Below are positions 20,141 through 28,762 of a DNA stretch of 64,000 nucleotides, piece after piece. Source of the DNA: Alteromonas sp. ALT199 (GTDB taxonomy: Bacteria > Pseudomonadota > Gammaproteobacteria > Enterobacterales > Alteromonadaceae); assembly GCF_018619335.1 (NCBI RefSeq), contig NZ_JAHHDX010000126.1, positions 1 through 64,000 on the forward strand, read 5' to 3'. The notes under the pieces were generated by a model. The model was not told where the DNA came from, did not search any database, and worked only from the letters and a program-made list of their open reading frames with translations. Position numbers and translations under genes: made by a program. Numbering within the stretch: the stretch's first letter is position 1; every line of letters begins with the position of its first letter.

Positions 20141-22201
20141 GTGACAAAAATAACTTTAGTAAAAACACTTATAGCAAGCTCACTTGCACTTACTATTGCA
20201 CCCGCTTTGGCACTAGATGACCCAGAAAGTGATATTGAGCACATTCGGGTACGTGGTGATTCGACGGTAAAAGACGGAGAGTTTATCTCTGCTTCGCAGG
20301 GCTGGGTGTCTGGTGACACATTGGTTGAGCGCCCTATGCTTCGCGCCGGTGAAATACTGGAATTTATCCCAGGCATGATGGTGACCCAGCATAGCGGTTC
20401 GGGCAAAGCTAATCAGTACTTCCTGCGTGGATTTAACCTTGACCATGGTACTGACTTCACGGTGAGCGTAGATGGGATGCCGGTAAATATGCGAAGCCAT
20501 GGTCACGGTCAAGGCTACAGCGACCTTAACTTCATCATTCCTGAATTTATCGACAACCTTAGCTATTTCAAAGGTACCTATTACGCCAACATAGGCGATT
20601 TTTCTAGTGCTGGCGGCGCTTTCTTCAACTTGCGAGACTCTCTTGAACAAAACCAATTGTTCTTAGGCTTAGGCGAATATGGGTTTAAACGCGCTGTTGC
20701 ATTAAACCATTTTGAAGCTGGAGAAAGCCGCGTTATTTCGGCGCTCGAATATCAAACTTATGGCGGACCCTGGACTGACGTTAACGAAGACGTAAAAAAG
20801 AAAAACGCACACATCCGTTATATTACACCCTTGCTTGACGGCCAACTCTCTGTAACAGGGATGGCTTACGACAATAGCTGGAATGGCGCTGACCAAGTTC
20901 CAGAACGCGCTATCCAAGGCGGCTTAATAGACCGACTTGGCTCTATCGACACCCAAGTTGGCGGTGAATCTGCTCGGTATAGTTTATCTGCAAACTACAC
21001 CAGTGATTCATGGAATGCTTCGCTTTATGCCATAGACACTGAGCTTAGTTTGTTTTCAAATTTCACCTATTTCCTTGATAACCCTGAGCGAGGCGATCAG
21101 TTTGAACAAGCTGATGACAGAAAAATCTATGGCGGCGAAATATTCACTACCCTGCCCTTAGCCATTACAAACGGGAGCAGTATTACCCTTGGCGGTCAGT
21201 GGCGTTTTGACGATATCGATAATGTAGGCTTATATCGCACCCAAAACTTAAGCCGCTTTGGCACAATCCGAGAAGATGAAATAGACAGCAATAGCTATGC
21301 CCTTTTTGCTCAGTCAAACATTGTATTAAGTAATACTCTTAGTCTGTCATTAGGTGGTCGATACGATTATTTTGATGTTGATGTAACAAGTAACCTTGAT
21401 GCTAATTCAGGTAACAAAAGCGATGGCTTGTTTACACTCAAGGCTGGCTTAAAATATAGCGTTTCTGAAGTACTTACCGCGTTTGCCAATATTGGTCAGG
21501 GCTTTCATTCTAATGATGCGCGAGGAGCAACCATTAGCATAGACCCGGTAAGCGGTGACGCTACCGAACCAGCGCCTTTACTAGTAAAAAGTCTTGGCTA
21601 TGAAGCGGGTGTTAACTACACCGACAACAAAACTTACAACCTATCTGCGGCGCTGTGGCGCTTAGAGCTTGATAGCGAACTGGTATACGTGGGCGACGCC
21701 GGTTTTACCGAGGCTAGCCGTCCCTCTGAGCGACACGGCATTGAAGTGAGTGCCTATTACTGGATTAGCCATCACATAACCACGGACATTGAAGCAGCAT
21801 GGACGAAAGCACGATTTAGCGACAGCGTTGAAGGCGAAGGTCGCCATATAGACGGAACAGTGCCGGGAGTAGTCAGTGCAGGTATAACCTATTACCAACG
21901 AAGCAATCAATTGGGGTTTAGTACTACCTTACGTGGCCGCTATTTAAGCTCTCGTACAGTTGAAAGTTTCGATGATATCTCACCACCCTCGACATTTTTA
22001 ATGAATGCGCAAGTTGCGTACCGTCAGCCATCATGGGACGTAACGTTAGAAGTACTCAACGTTTTAGATAGCGACGATCACGATATTGACTACTTCTATG
22101 CATCACGCTTACCGGGTGAGCCTGAAGACGGTGTTGAGGATTTACACTACCACCCTGTTGAACCAAGAAATATTCGTCTTACGTTTTCAATGAAATATTA
22201 G
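20141..22201 (+). CDS. TonB-dependent outer-membrane receptor
   Basis: Outer-membrane active transporter energised by TonB. A signal peptide (KITLVKTLIASSLALTIAPALA) precedes a plug domain (about 45-170) with the block GEILEFIPGMMVTQHSG, FLRGFNLDHGTDF and the unusual His-rich segment MRSHGHGQGYSDLNF. The remaining 500 residues form the beta-barrel and end in the typical aromatic residue (FSMKY). At 686 residues it is in the normal range for siderophore or metal receptors. The start is GTG at 20141. The His-rich plug segment, and the HupE/UreJ-like gene downstream, suggest a metal complex as substrate, but this is speculative. Likely driven by the ECF-type promoter just upstream. Confidence 0.85.
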   Translation: MTKITLVKTLIASSLALTIAPALALDDPESDIEHIRVRGDSTVKDGEFISASQGWVSGDTLVERPMLRAGEILEFIPGMMVTQHSGSGKANQYFLRGFNLDHGTDFTVSVDGMPVNMRSHGHGQGYSDLNFIIPEFIDNLSYFKGTYYANIGDFSSAGGAFFNLRDSLEQNQLFLGLGEYGFKRAVALNHFEAGESRVISALEYQTYGGPWTDVNEDVKKKNAHIRYITPLLDGQLSVTGMAYDNSWNGADQVPERAIQGGLIDRLGSIDTQVGGESARYSLSANYTSDSWNASLYAIDTELSLFSNFTYFLDNPERGDQFEQADDRKIYGGEIFTTLPLAITNGSSITLGGQWRFDDIDNVGLYRTQNLSRFGTIREDEIDSNSYALFAQSNIVLSNTLSLSLGGRYDYFDVDVTSNLDANSGNKSDGLFTLKAGLKYSVSEVLTAFANIGQGFHSNDARGATISIDPVSGDATEPAPLLVKSLGYEAGVNYTDNKTYNLSAALWRLELDSELVYVGDAGFTEASRPSERHGIEVSAYYWISHHITTDIEAAWTKARFSDSVEGEGRHIDGTVPGVVSAGITYYQRSNQLGFSTTLRGRYLSSRTVESFDDISPPSTFLMNAQVAYRQPSWDVTLEVLNVLDSDDHDIDYFYASRLPGEPEDGVEDLHYHPVEPRNIRLTFSMKY

Positions 22202-22232
22202 AACACCAAGGTTTTGTTTGCTGACTGCTAAG

Positions 22233-22306
22233 GAGCCTTCGGGCTCAATTGAGTAACCATTCAGGCAGTTGTACATAAAGCGTGCTACTTTAGAAAGTAG
22301 CATGCT
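22233..22306 (+). terminator. Two hairpins between the receptor and ECF sigma genes
   Basis: GAGCC-TTCG-GGCTC (22233-22246) has a stable UUCG tetraloop. A second stem of 12 pairs with one G-T, AGCGTGCTACTT (22279-22290) with AAGTAGCATGCT (22295-22306), has a 4-base loop. Neither is followed by a T-run, so they may limit read-through, stabilise the receptor mRNA or attenuate sigma factor expression. Confidence 0.5.
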
Positions 22307-22363
22307 TAGACTTAAAAGCCACACACAAATGGCCGCGCCATAATGATAATAATAGGAGCACCT

Positions 22364-22897
22364 ATGGAACATGAAACCCTATTTCCGCTGCTGTGCAAAA
22401 CAGCAGAGGGAAATAAAGAAGCGTTCGCAAAGCTTTATGAATTAACAAGTGGTCAGCTTTACGCTGTTGCCTTAAAGCTTTTGAAACGTCCTGAACTTGC
22501 TGACGAAGCCACCCAGGACGCCTATATCAAAATTTGGCACAACGCGGGGAACTATCAGCGGGGCAAAGGCACAGTACTCACGTGGATGGTCAGTATTGCT
22601 CGCTATCGTGCACTTGATTTAATTCGCTATCACAATGTAAGAAATGAAGTCGAATTAAATGATGACGCACCGTCAGGTATGGAAACCACACAATCAATAA
22701 AGTTAGAGGCAGAACAAGCAAAATTAGCCTCTTGTTTAGATGAACTTGATGGACCGCAGCGTCAGGCTATCCATTTAGCCTATGTGAACGGTATGTCACA
22801 TCAAGAAGTTGTGACTCACTTGGCGTCACCACTTGGAACCATTAAAAGCTGGATAAGACGAGGCTTGCAAAGCTTGCAGAGGTGCCTATCACTATGA
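22364..22897 (+). CDS. ECF-type RNA polymerase sigma factor
   Basis: Alternative sigma factor for a small regulon. Region 2 (about 10-80) contains AFAKLYELTSGQLYAVALKLL, the -10 recognition helix DEATQDAYIKIWHNAGNY and TWMVSIARYRALDLIR. Region 4 (about 115-170) contains LDGPQRQAIHLAYVNGMSH and the helix-turn-helix SPLGTIKSWIRRGL. It resembles the SigK-like group that pairs with RskA-type anti-sigma factors. The start at 22364 has TAGGAG seven bases upstream; a frame start at 22343 would add seven residues. Its stop overlaps the anti-sigma start (ATGA), so the two are co-translated. No copy of the 20073/23762 element was found before it, so it does not obviously control itself. Confidence 0.93.
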   Translation: MEHETLFPLLCKTAEGNKEAFAKLYELTSGQLYAVALKLLKRPELADEATQDAYIKIWHNAGNYQRGKGTVLTWMVSIARYRALDLIRYHNVRNEVELNDDAPSGMETTQSIKLEAEQAKLASCLDELDGPQRQAIHLAYVNGMSHQEVVTHLASPLGTIKSWIRRGLQSLQRCLSL

Positions 22898-23631
22898 ATT
22901 ATTTAAAAAAAGAGCGATTAAACGCCCTCGCCGCTGAATATGTAGTTGGAACGCTACGCGGCAAAGCACGAACACGCTATCAAAAGTTAATGATGCAGTA
23001 TCAGTCTGTTAGCGATGCAACCGCGCAATGGGAGCAATACCTTACTGGGTTTGCTGAAACCTTGCCTCCGGTCACGCCGCCTGACAGCGTGTGGGAGAAC
23101 ATACAAATAAAGCTTGGCCACAAGGCGGCCAGTGATACAGAGTTTGTCGATCAAACGACTAATGCTAAGCCAAGTAGCGACAATGTTGTTAATCTTGAGC
23201 AAGAAAAACAGAAGCGCTGGAAGACCTTATCATTCATATCCACAGCTGCTGCAATGGTGTTGGCCGTATTGCTTTTCGTCATGCAACCTGTGCCTACTTC
23301 AGAGGTTTCCCATATTGCCGTAGTCAACAATACTGATAACACGCCATTGTGGGTGATAGAAGTTTCTAACACGACTATGAACGTTAAAGTCACCGATGCA
23401 TTTGTGGCGTTAGCAAACAAAGACTATGAGCTTTGGATGGTGCCGGCAAACGGTGAAGCACCAATTTCCCTAGGCTTAATGCCTGAAGTCAATGGCGACA
23501 CGCGCGCAACACCCGATATATTGCTAGATCAAAGTATCGCGGCGTTAGCAGTGAGCTTGGAAGCACCTGGCGGCTCGGTAACGGGGGCTCCAACCGAAGT
23601 TCTCTACATAGCACCCATTGTGTCTGTGTAA
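22894..23631 (+). CDS. RskA-type anti-sigma factor
   Basis: Membrane-anchored inhibitor of the sigma factor encoded just upstream. The cytoplasmic N-terminal domain (about 1-85) has the family pattern LAAEYVVGTLRGKARTRYQ and VTPPDSVWENIQIKLG. A single transmembrane helix (about 113-132, TAAAMVLAVLLFVM) leads to a periplasmic RskA domain (about 140-245) with YELWMVPANGEAPISLGLMP. The gene begins at an ATGA overlap with the sigma stop; a GTG at 22882 is less likely. Release of the sigma factor would normally need proteolysis of this protein in response to an envelope or receptor signal. A terminator follows at 23657. Confidence 0.9.
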   Translation: MNYLKKERLNALAAEYVVGTLRGKARTRYQKLMMQYQSVSDATAQWEQYLTGFAETLPPVTPPDSVWENIQIKLGHKAASDTEFVDQTTNAKPSSDNVVNLEQEKQKRWKTLSFISTAAAMVLAVLLFVMQPVPTSEVSHIAVVNNTDNTPLWVIEVSNTTMNVKVTDAFVALANKDYELWMVPANGEAPISLGLMPEVNGDTRATPDILLDQSIAALAVSLEAPGGSVTGAPTEVLYIAPIVSV

Positions 23632-23656
23632 TTTCACGCACCCAGCAGCACCCCAC

Positions 23657-23679
23657 AAGGCCACCAAACGTGGCCTTTT
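23657..23679 (+). terminator. Terminator after the anti-sigma gene
   Basis: AAGGCCAC (23657-23664) and GTGGCCTT (23670-23677) pair perfectly around CAAAC, followed by TT. It separates the sigma/anti-sigma pair from the DUF4331 operon, which has its own promoter-like element. Confidence 0.75.
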
Positions 23680-23761
23680 GCTTCTATCAAGTCCTCTTCC
23701 CCTGTCTCACGACAATCCACTTTTTACACTTAACAAAAACTTTATTTTAATTTTTTAAACA

Positions 23762-23793
23762 TTTTTTGCATCTAAGGTGAAACCTCAGTCGTT
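23762..23793 (+). promoter_or_regulatory. Candidate ECF sigma promoter for the DUF4331 operon
   Basis: TTTTTTGCATCTAA (23762-23775), a 14-base spacer and CGTT (23790-23793), 40 bases before the ATG at 23830. Sequence, spacing and distance are identical to the element at 20073 before the TonB receptor. Flanking bases differ, so the shared part is unlikely to be a recent duplication. Confidence 0.6.
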
Positions 23794-23829
23794 TGGTCTT
23801 CTGAACTCATAAAAACAGAGAGACTCGAC

Positions 23830-25422
23830 ATGATCCAATTTAAACGCAGAACTTTGTCACTGGCTATCGCTGTGACATGTGCAGCCGTAACCGCAGGCGC
23901 AATAGCGTCAAGTCACCGAGAAGCACCTAACATCACTCGCCACCCAGCCTTAGATAGCACCGACTTTTATGCTTTCAATAGTTATGAACAGGGCCGTGAA
24001 GACTATGTGACCTTCATCGCAAACTATATTCCACTGCAAGATGCCTACGGTGGCCCTAATTATTTTGCAATGGATCCGAATGCACACTATGCCATTCATA
24101 TCGACAGCGACGGTGATGCGGTAGAAGACATCAGCTTTGTTTTTCAATTTAATAATGAGCTTGCTGCCGATAACGAAGGCATTGCTTTGCCAATTGGTCC
24201 TGAAGGCGAGCAAAAAATGGTGAAAGTACCACTTAAAAATGTAGGTGGTATCAGCGCAGACGATTCAAGCGCTGCTAATTTCTCAGAAATGTATAGCCTT
24301 ACTATGGTACGCGGCGACATGCAAACCGGCAATCGCACCATGCTTACACCGGCTATGGGCGACATGTTCAAAAAGCCCCTTGATTACATCGGCAATAAAA
24401 CCTTCACCAGTGAAGCGGAATACGCGCGCTATGCTGAAAGTTTTATTTACTCGTTCAGTATCCCTGGGTGTGATGATATGGCAAAAGTGTTTGTTGGCCA
24501 GCGTAAAGACTCATTCGTTGTTAACTTGGGCAAAACATTTGACCTAGTAAATTATGTACCTGTTGAGGGCGATAGCGCACCGGGCGCAGGCGATGGCGAA
24601 GGCTTCCCTGGCGGCATTACGCAAAGCGCGATGAATGATGATTTAGTTGATAAAAACGTCACAGCGTTATCTATTGAAGTACCAAAGACGTGCGTTACGG
24701 GTGAAGGCAATGGTGTAATTGGTAGCTGGACGACAGCAAGCTTACCTCAGGCACGCATTCTTAACCCAGATGCCACTTTCGCGAAACCTGAAACCAACGG
24801 CGGTGCAATGACACAAGTGTCTCGATTAGGTAGCCCGCTAGTTAACGAGCTTGTTATTGGTATTGGGGATAAAGATAAATTTTCTAGCTCTCATCCAAGT
24901 GCAGACGGTCAATTTGCCGATTACGTTACTCACCCATCGTTACCAGAGCTGCTTAACATTCTCTTTAAAGATGCAGTGAATACTACACTGGGTACTGATA
25001 TTGAGACCCTTGCGCCTACTAACTTCCCACGCATGGACTTAGTAACAGCGTTCCTTACTGGCTTCCCAGGCGTTAACCAGCAAGCCACTGTAACAGCATC
25101 AGAAATGCTGCGCCTAAACACAGGTATACCAGCAACACCAGCCGAATCACAGTCAACATTTGGAGTGGCAGGCGATGACTTAGCGGGCTTCCCTAACGGC
25201 CGCCGCCCAGGAGATGATGTAGTTGATATTGCGCTTCGCGTAGTGATGGGTCGCTTATGCTACCCCATTCCAGTTGCGGGCGAAGACACCGACTTGGGCC
25301 TTTGCGCACCAGAGGACGCGAGTGTAGGTAATGTACCATTCACTGACGGCGCACCTGTAGATGCAAGCATGATTGACACGTCATTCCCATACCTAAAAAC
25401 ACCACTTGCTGGCTCTGAATAA
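23830..25422 (+). CDS. DUF4331 family exported protein
   Basis: Periplasmic or extracellular protein of unknown function. A signal peptide ends at GAIAS near residue 27, followed directly by the family hallmark SHREAPNITRHPALDSTDFYAF. Further conserved pieces are YGGPNYFAMDPNAHYAIHID, DGDAVEDISFVFQF, PRMDLVTAFLTGFPGVNQ, FPNGRRPGDDVVDIALR and the C-terminal FPYLKTPLAGSE. At 530 residues it is full length. It opens an operon with a cadherin-like lipoprotein, a TPR-like protein and a HupE/UreJ-like protein; this grouping recurs in other proteobacteria (from memory). A metal-related role is suggested only by the HupE/UreJ neighbour. Confidence 0.9.
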   Translation: MIQFKRRTLSLAIAVTCAAVTAGAIASSHREAPNITRHPALDSTDFYAFNSYEQGREDYVTFIANYIPLQDAYGGPNYFAMDPNAHYAIHIDSDGDAVEDISFVFQFNNELAADNEGIALPIGPEGEQKMVKVPLKNVGGISADDSSAANFSEMYSLTMVRGDMQTGNRTMLTPAMGDMFKKPLDYIGNKTFTSEAEYARYAESFIYSFSIPGCDDMAKVFVGQRKDSFVVNLGKTFDLVNYVPVEGDSAPGAGDGEGFPGGITQSAMNDDLVDKNVTALSIEVPKTCVTGEGNGVIGSWTTASLPQARILNPDATFAKPETNGGAMTQVSRLGSPLVNELVIGIGDKDKFSSSHPSADGQFADYVTHPSLPELLNILFKDAVNTTLGTDIETLAPTNFPRMDLVTAFLTGFPGVNQQATVTASEMLRLNTGIPATPAESQSTFGVAGDDLAGFPNGRRPGDDVVDIALRVVMGRLCYPIPVAGEDTDLGLCAPEDASVGNVPFTDGAPVDASMIDTSFPYLKTPLAGSE

Positions 25423-25433
25423 GGAGACCCATC

Positions 25434-26012
25434 ATGTATTTTAAGATTAGGTTATTGAGTAAGAAAAGTGACAAGACCACGCCTAAAAAGCAATCGTATG
25501 TTAAACGCCAACAACACCGTATGTGGATTGCTTCAGGACTGGTATTAGCGCTTTCTGGTTGTTTCGACAGTGACGACGATAACAACTATCAAGCGCCAGA
25601 AGAAAATGTAGCGCCAGTTGCCGTTGACCAAATGCTGACAACGCAGGCAGATATTGCGTTTGATGGCACGTTAACAGCAACCGATGAAGATGGCGACGCG
25701 CTAACCTTTGGCCTTGGTGAAAACGGCAGTTTAGGGAGTGCCGAAGTAAATACAGATGGCACCTTTACTTATACGCCAAAAGCCCAAGTAACAGGGAGCG
25801 ATAGCTTTACCTTTACTGTGTCTGACGGCGTAAATCCAGAGGTGACGGCGAGTGTCAGCATAACCATAGAAGCCCAGCAGGTATCGTTCTCTAGCTATAC
25901 CCGCGACGCCTTCTATCAAGCGCCAACTGATGAACCTTTACCAATAAATGGACGAGAGTTCACCCAAGATGCTAACGACTCTACATTTGATGACTTATTG
26001 ATAGACCAATAG
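25434..26012 (+). CDS. Lipoprotein with a cadherin-like (Big/VCBS-type) domain
   Basis: Membrane-anchored protein of 192 residues. A hydrophobic segment ends in the lipobox LSGC (Cys43), unusually far from the start; the first 29 residues are basic, and Met30 (25521) is an alternative start giving a normal lipoprotein signal. The start at 25434 has a strong AAGGAG site, which favours it. An acidic linker SDDDNNYQAPEEN leads to one immunoglobulin-like repeat (about 60-150) with the signature TATDEDGDALTF and FTYTPKAQVTGSDSFTFTVSDG. The last 40 residues are unique. It lies 11 bases after the DUF4331 gene and is presumably its surface partner. Confidence 0.75.
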   Translation: MYFKIRLLSKKSDKTTPKKQSYVKRQQHRMWIASGLVLALSGCFDSDDDNNYQAPEENVAPVAVDQMLTTQADIAFDGTLTATDEDGDALTFGLGENGSLGSAEVNTDGTFTYTPKAQVTGSDSFTFTVSDGVNPEVTASVSITIEAQQVSFSSYTRDAFYQAPTDEPLPINGREFTQDANDSTFDDLLIDQ

Positions 26013-26061
26013 AGCGTATCAAACGATAGAGACTTGTTAGTACAAAACTAGTGTCAACCGT

Positions 26062-26083
26062 AAAGCCAGGGAAGGCTTTTTTT
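26062..26083 (+). terminator. Terminator-like hairpin inside the DUF4331 operon
   Basis: AAAGCC (26062-26067) and GGCTTT (26074-26079) with an AGGGAA loop and a run of seven T. It lies 13 bases before the next start codon, so it would lower expression of the two distal genes. Confidence 0.6.
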
Positions 26084-26095
26084 AAGGAAGTAGCA

Positions 26096-27166
26096 ATGAA
26101 GTTTGCAAAGCACTCAGCGCTGAAATTTGGTCTAGCAGGCGTATCGATAGCCCTCTCGACTTCTTTCACATATGCCCAATCGCAACAACTTGATTTCGAT
26201 ACCGTTATCGCAAGCTGGAAACCTCAACAGTTATCGATAGCAAATACAAATGAAGCAGAAAAATTGCTTTCATCGAGCCGCTATATTTCTTCAAAAGGCA
26301 ACGAAAGAGAGCGTGTAACTCGTTTTACCAATTCAATGCGAGCAAACTTTACATCGTTAAATGCAGGGCAACAAGAGCGCTTAGTAATATTAGAAGCGCG
26401 CTTATTACAAGGCATTCATAGATTTGACCAGGCCCAAGAACACCTAAAGCAAATCACTCACTTTCACTCGCCGGCAGCTTACTTGCTTATGGCAGATATC
26501 GCCATGCAACAAGGGGACGCTAAAAGAGCAAAAGAAAACTGCGAAAAATTGGTAGGGAAAACAAGCTTTCTGATTGCGTTTACTTGTATAGTAAACGCTG
26601 AGTTTTCGAAAACCGCTCAGGCTAAGTTGCTACAAAAACTTAAGGCCTTTGAAGATTACACCAGTAATGCTCGGCCTGCTGAACGCCAGTGGTTTTACGA
26701 AGTCCTTGCGGATATGTCACTGCAACTTGGTAACGCCGAAGCAGCACTTGAATATTTATCACAAACTGAGTTTGAAGAACTTCCAATAAGTGCAATGTTA
26801 GTTTGGGCAGATGCTAATTTTCAACTAGAAAATTATGAGGCTGTTACCACCACCCTTACCCGTTATGTACTCAATATCAAAAAAGCAGATGACGGCTTGC
26901 TTTTGAAATGGGCAGTGGCCGAACGCGCACAAGATATAACGTCTTCAATGGTCCAATCTCAACTGTCAAAAAACATGAAAATTCGAGTGTGGCGAGAAGA
27001 CAGCTCCCATGCAGCGCAAGTTGCCACCTACTTTTTAGACATAGAGCCTGATTATCCGCTAGCACTTAGATTTGCTGAGCTTAATTGGCAGTACGCTCAA
27101 GCGATAAGTGACAAAAGCCTTTTAGAACGAGCCCGTCGAGCTAATGATGTATCAAATAATGCTTAA
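26096..27166 (+). CDS. Exported TPR-like helical-repeat protein
   Basis: Periplasmic protein of 356 residues, mostly alpha-helical with degenerate tetratricopeptide-like repeats (for example RFDQAQEHLKQITHFHSPAAYL, MQQGDAKRAKENCEKL, LGNAEAALEYLSQTEF, FQLENYEAVTTTLTRYV). The start at 26096 has AAGGAAG upstream and begins a clear signal peptide, MKFAKHSALKFGLAGVSIAL ending near TYAQ; a GTG at 26051 would add 15 residues encoded across the terminator hairpin and is rejected. The gene overlaps the start of the HupE/UreJ-like gene. The role is unknown, perhaps assembling the proteins of this operon. Confidence 0.75.
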   Translation: MKFAKHSALKFGLAGVSIALSTSFTYAQSQQLDFDTVIASWKPQQLSIANTNEAEKLLSSSRYISSKGNERERVTRFTNSMRANFTSLNAGQQERLVILEARLLQGIHRFDQAQEHLKQITHFHSPAAYLLMADIAMQQGDAKRAKENCEKLVGKTSFLIAFTCIVNAEFSKTAQAKLLQKLKAFEDYTSNARPAERQWFYEVLADMSLQLGNAEAALEYLSQTEFEELPISAMLVWADANFQLENYEAVTTTLTRYVLNIKKADDGLLLKWAVAERAQDITSSMVQSQLSKNMKIRVWREDSSHAAQVATYFLDIEPDYPLALRFAELNWQYAQAISDKSLLERARRANDVSNNA

Positions 27167-27194
27167 TGTTTTTAACCACCTCAGTGAACAAACT

Positions 27195-28292
27195 ATGATT
27201 AGATTTGTTGTATTTCTTTTAGTAGCGACTTTTAGTTTTTCAACATTTTCTCACGAGCTAAGCAACGGTTATTTAACGCTTAAAAATGAATCTAACGAGA
27301 CACTATCAGGCGAACTTTTGTTGAACCCCAAAGACATTGGGCAAGTTGCCGGGCTTGATACTAATAATGACGGTAATCTGACGTGGGGTGAAGTTAATAG
27401 ATACCATAATCTAGCGAATGGTTACATTCAAAATCACCTGATAATTCGTGGTAGCGAGACACGTTGCACCGTTAGTGTTGCCCCTCCCACTATACGTGAC
27501 ATATCTGCAGAGTCATTACTGGTATATCCGCTGTCGGTGAATTGCGCTTTTTTAAATGAAGTATCGGTTCATTACACAGGTATAGTGAGCGACTTTCCTA
27601 CACATAAACTACTTACTTCCATCACCCTTAATGAACAAACCAGTGTGCACGTTCTAGATGGTGAGCGCGGCTTTATCACTGTAGCCCTTCAAAACAACCA
27701 TTGGGTTTCGCAATTTGGCGAGATGATTTACCAAGGTATTTGGCATATTTTTATTGGGCTAGACCATATCCTTTTTTTAGTCGCAACACTACTGACCGTT
27801 AACTTATTAAGAAAAAATAAACGCTGGGTAAAAGAACAGAGCAAAAAGCACATAATAAAAAGTACGGTAATTTTGGTCAGTACATTTACGCTAGCGCATT
27901 CAATTACTTTAACTGCTACGGCACTGGACTTTATTACCCTTAATAGCCGTATTGTTGAGCTAGGCATTGCTATTTCAGTGGTCATTACTGCGCTAAACAA
28001 CGTGTACCCTATTATCATGCGTTTAAGGTTTATCACTTTTGGATTTGGCTTACTTCATGGCATGGGATTCGCGAGTGTGTTTGGCGATCTGAGTGCCCAA
28101 ACGGGCAGTTTAGTGATGAACGTTCTCGCCTTTAATTTAGGTGTAGAAATAGGACAACTTGCCATAGTTGCACTGCTTCTACCTGTACTCATTGCGCTTA
28201 GAAACGCGAGAGTGTATTCAAAAGCCATTATGCCAATTGCGTCTTCAATCATTGCGATTATAGCAATTAACTGGACGCTGCAGCGTTGGTAA
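27195..28292 (+). CDS. HupE/UreJ-type membrane protein
   Basis: Membrane protein of the HupE/UreJ_2 family, whose relatives are nickel or cobalt permeases. A signal peptide (MIRFVVFLLVATFSFSTFS) starts at 27195; in-frame ATGs at 27144 and 27147 lie within the preceding gene. A periplasmic domain of about 170 residues is followed by six or seven helices. The family patterns are IWHIFIGLDHILFLVATLL, STFTLAHSITLTATAL and GFGLLHGMGFASVFGDL, with conserved His-Asp and His residues that could bind metal. It is the last gene of the DUF4331 operon. The transported ion cannot be decided from sequence. Confidence 0.85.
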   Translation: MIRFVVFLLVATFSFSTFSHELSNGYLTLKNESNETLSGELLLNPKDIGQVAGLDTNNDGNLTWGEVNRYHNLANGYIQNHLIIRGSETRCTVSVAPPTIRDISAESLLVYPLSVNCAFLNEVSVHYTGIVSDFPTHKLLTSITLNEQTSVHVLDGERGFITVALQNNHWVSQFGEMIYQGIWHIFIGLDHILFLVATLLTVNLLRKNKRWVKEQSKKHIIKSTVILVSTFTLAHSITLTATALDFITLNSRIVELGIAISVVITALNNVYPIIMRLRFITFGFGLLHGMGFASVFGDLSAQTGSLVMNVLAFNLGVEIGQLAIVALLLPVLIALRNARVYSKAIMPIASSIIAIIAINWTLQRW

Positions 28293-28388
28293 AAGTACGT
28301 GTGCCCTTGATTACTCGAGAAATAGATTCAGCCAAACCTGCTTTTGAACAATCTTTCGGCACTTAATCATAAAAAGCACAAAAAGTTG

Positions 28389-28416
28389 TTGTATAGGCGC
28401 GCCGCATCGCTATAAT
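28389..28416 (+). promoter_or_regulatory. Sigma-70 promoter of the tRNA-Leu gene
   Basis: A perfect -10 box TATAAT (28411-28416) with a -35-like TTGTAT (28389-28394) 16 bases upstream. An overlapping TTGTTG at 28386 would give 19 bases. The start would fall about 30 bases before the tRNA. Confidence 0.7.
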
Positions 28417-28453
28417 GCCAAGCATCAACACCACGTTGATAACCATACACAAT

Positions 28454-28540
28454 GCCAGTGTGATGGAATTGGTAGACATGGCGGATTCAAAATCCGCTGC
28501 TAGCGATAGCGTGGCGGTTCAAGTCCGCCCACTGGTACCA
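28454..28540 (+). tRNA. tRNA-Leu (anticodon CAA)
   Basis: An 87-base gene including encoded CCA. The acceptor stem GCCAGTG pairs with CACTGGT (first pair G-T). The anticodon stem-loop GCGGA-TTCAAAA-TCCGC gives anticodon CAA, which reads TTG. A long variable arm (TGCTAGCGATAGCGT) is typical of leucine tRNAs, and the T arm GGCGG-TTCAAGT-CCGCC is intact. An intrinsic terminator follows. It marks the left edge of the accessory island. Confidence 0.97.
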
Positions 28541-28605
28541 TCTTCTTCTAAAGAAGATACCCAAACCGACTTAAAGTCGGTTTTTTTGTGTCTGAAGTTC
28601 ACGAA
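28540..28605 (+). repeat. Left copy of a 66-70 bp imperfect direct repeat flanking the island
   Basis: The segment starting on the last base of the tRNA (ATCTTCTT, then AAG-AGATAC, AAACCGAC, AGTCGGTTTTTTTGTGTCTGAA cut, TTCAC) recurs at 59151-59220 in the same orientation with about ten differences. It contains the tRNA terminator. No tRNA bases are included in the right copy. Confidence 0.8.
28563..28587 (+). terminator. Rho-independent terminator of tRNA-Leu
   Basis: AAACCGACTT (28563-28572) and AAGTCGGTTT (28574-28583), followed by further T residues. Located 22 bases after the tRNA CCA end. Confidence 0.9.
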
Positions 28606-28762
28606 TTTGCCACGCGAGCGTGTCGGCCGAGTGTCGGTCCAATCAAAGCCCCCCAATATTTAATAGCGATTCGTGTTCAATAACCGTTGTAAGTTAATCA
28701 TTGATCAACTATTTCCGAAATAGGGCTAAATATTTCGTCAGGGATAAGCATTTTCCATGCTA

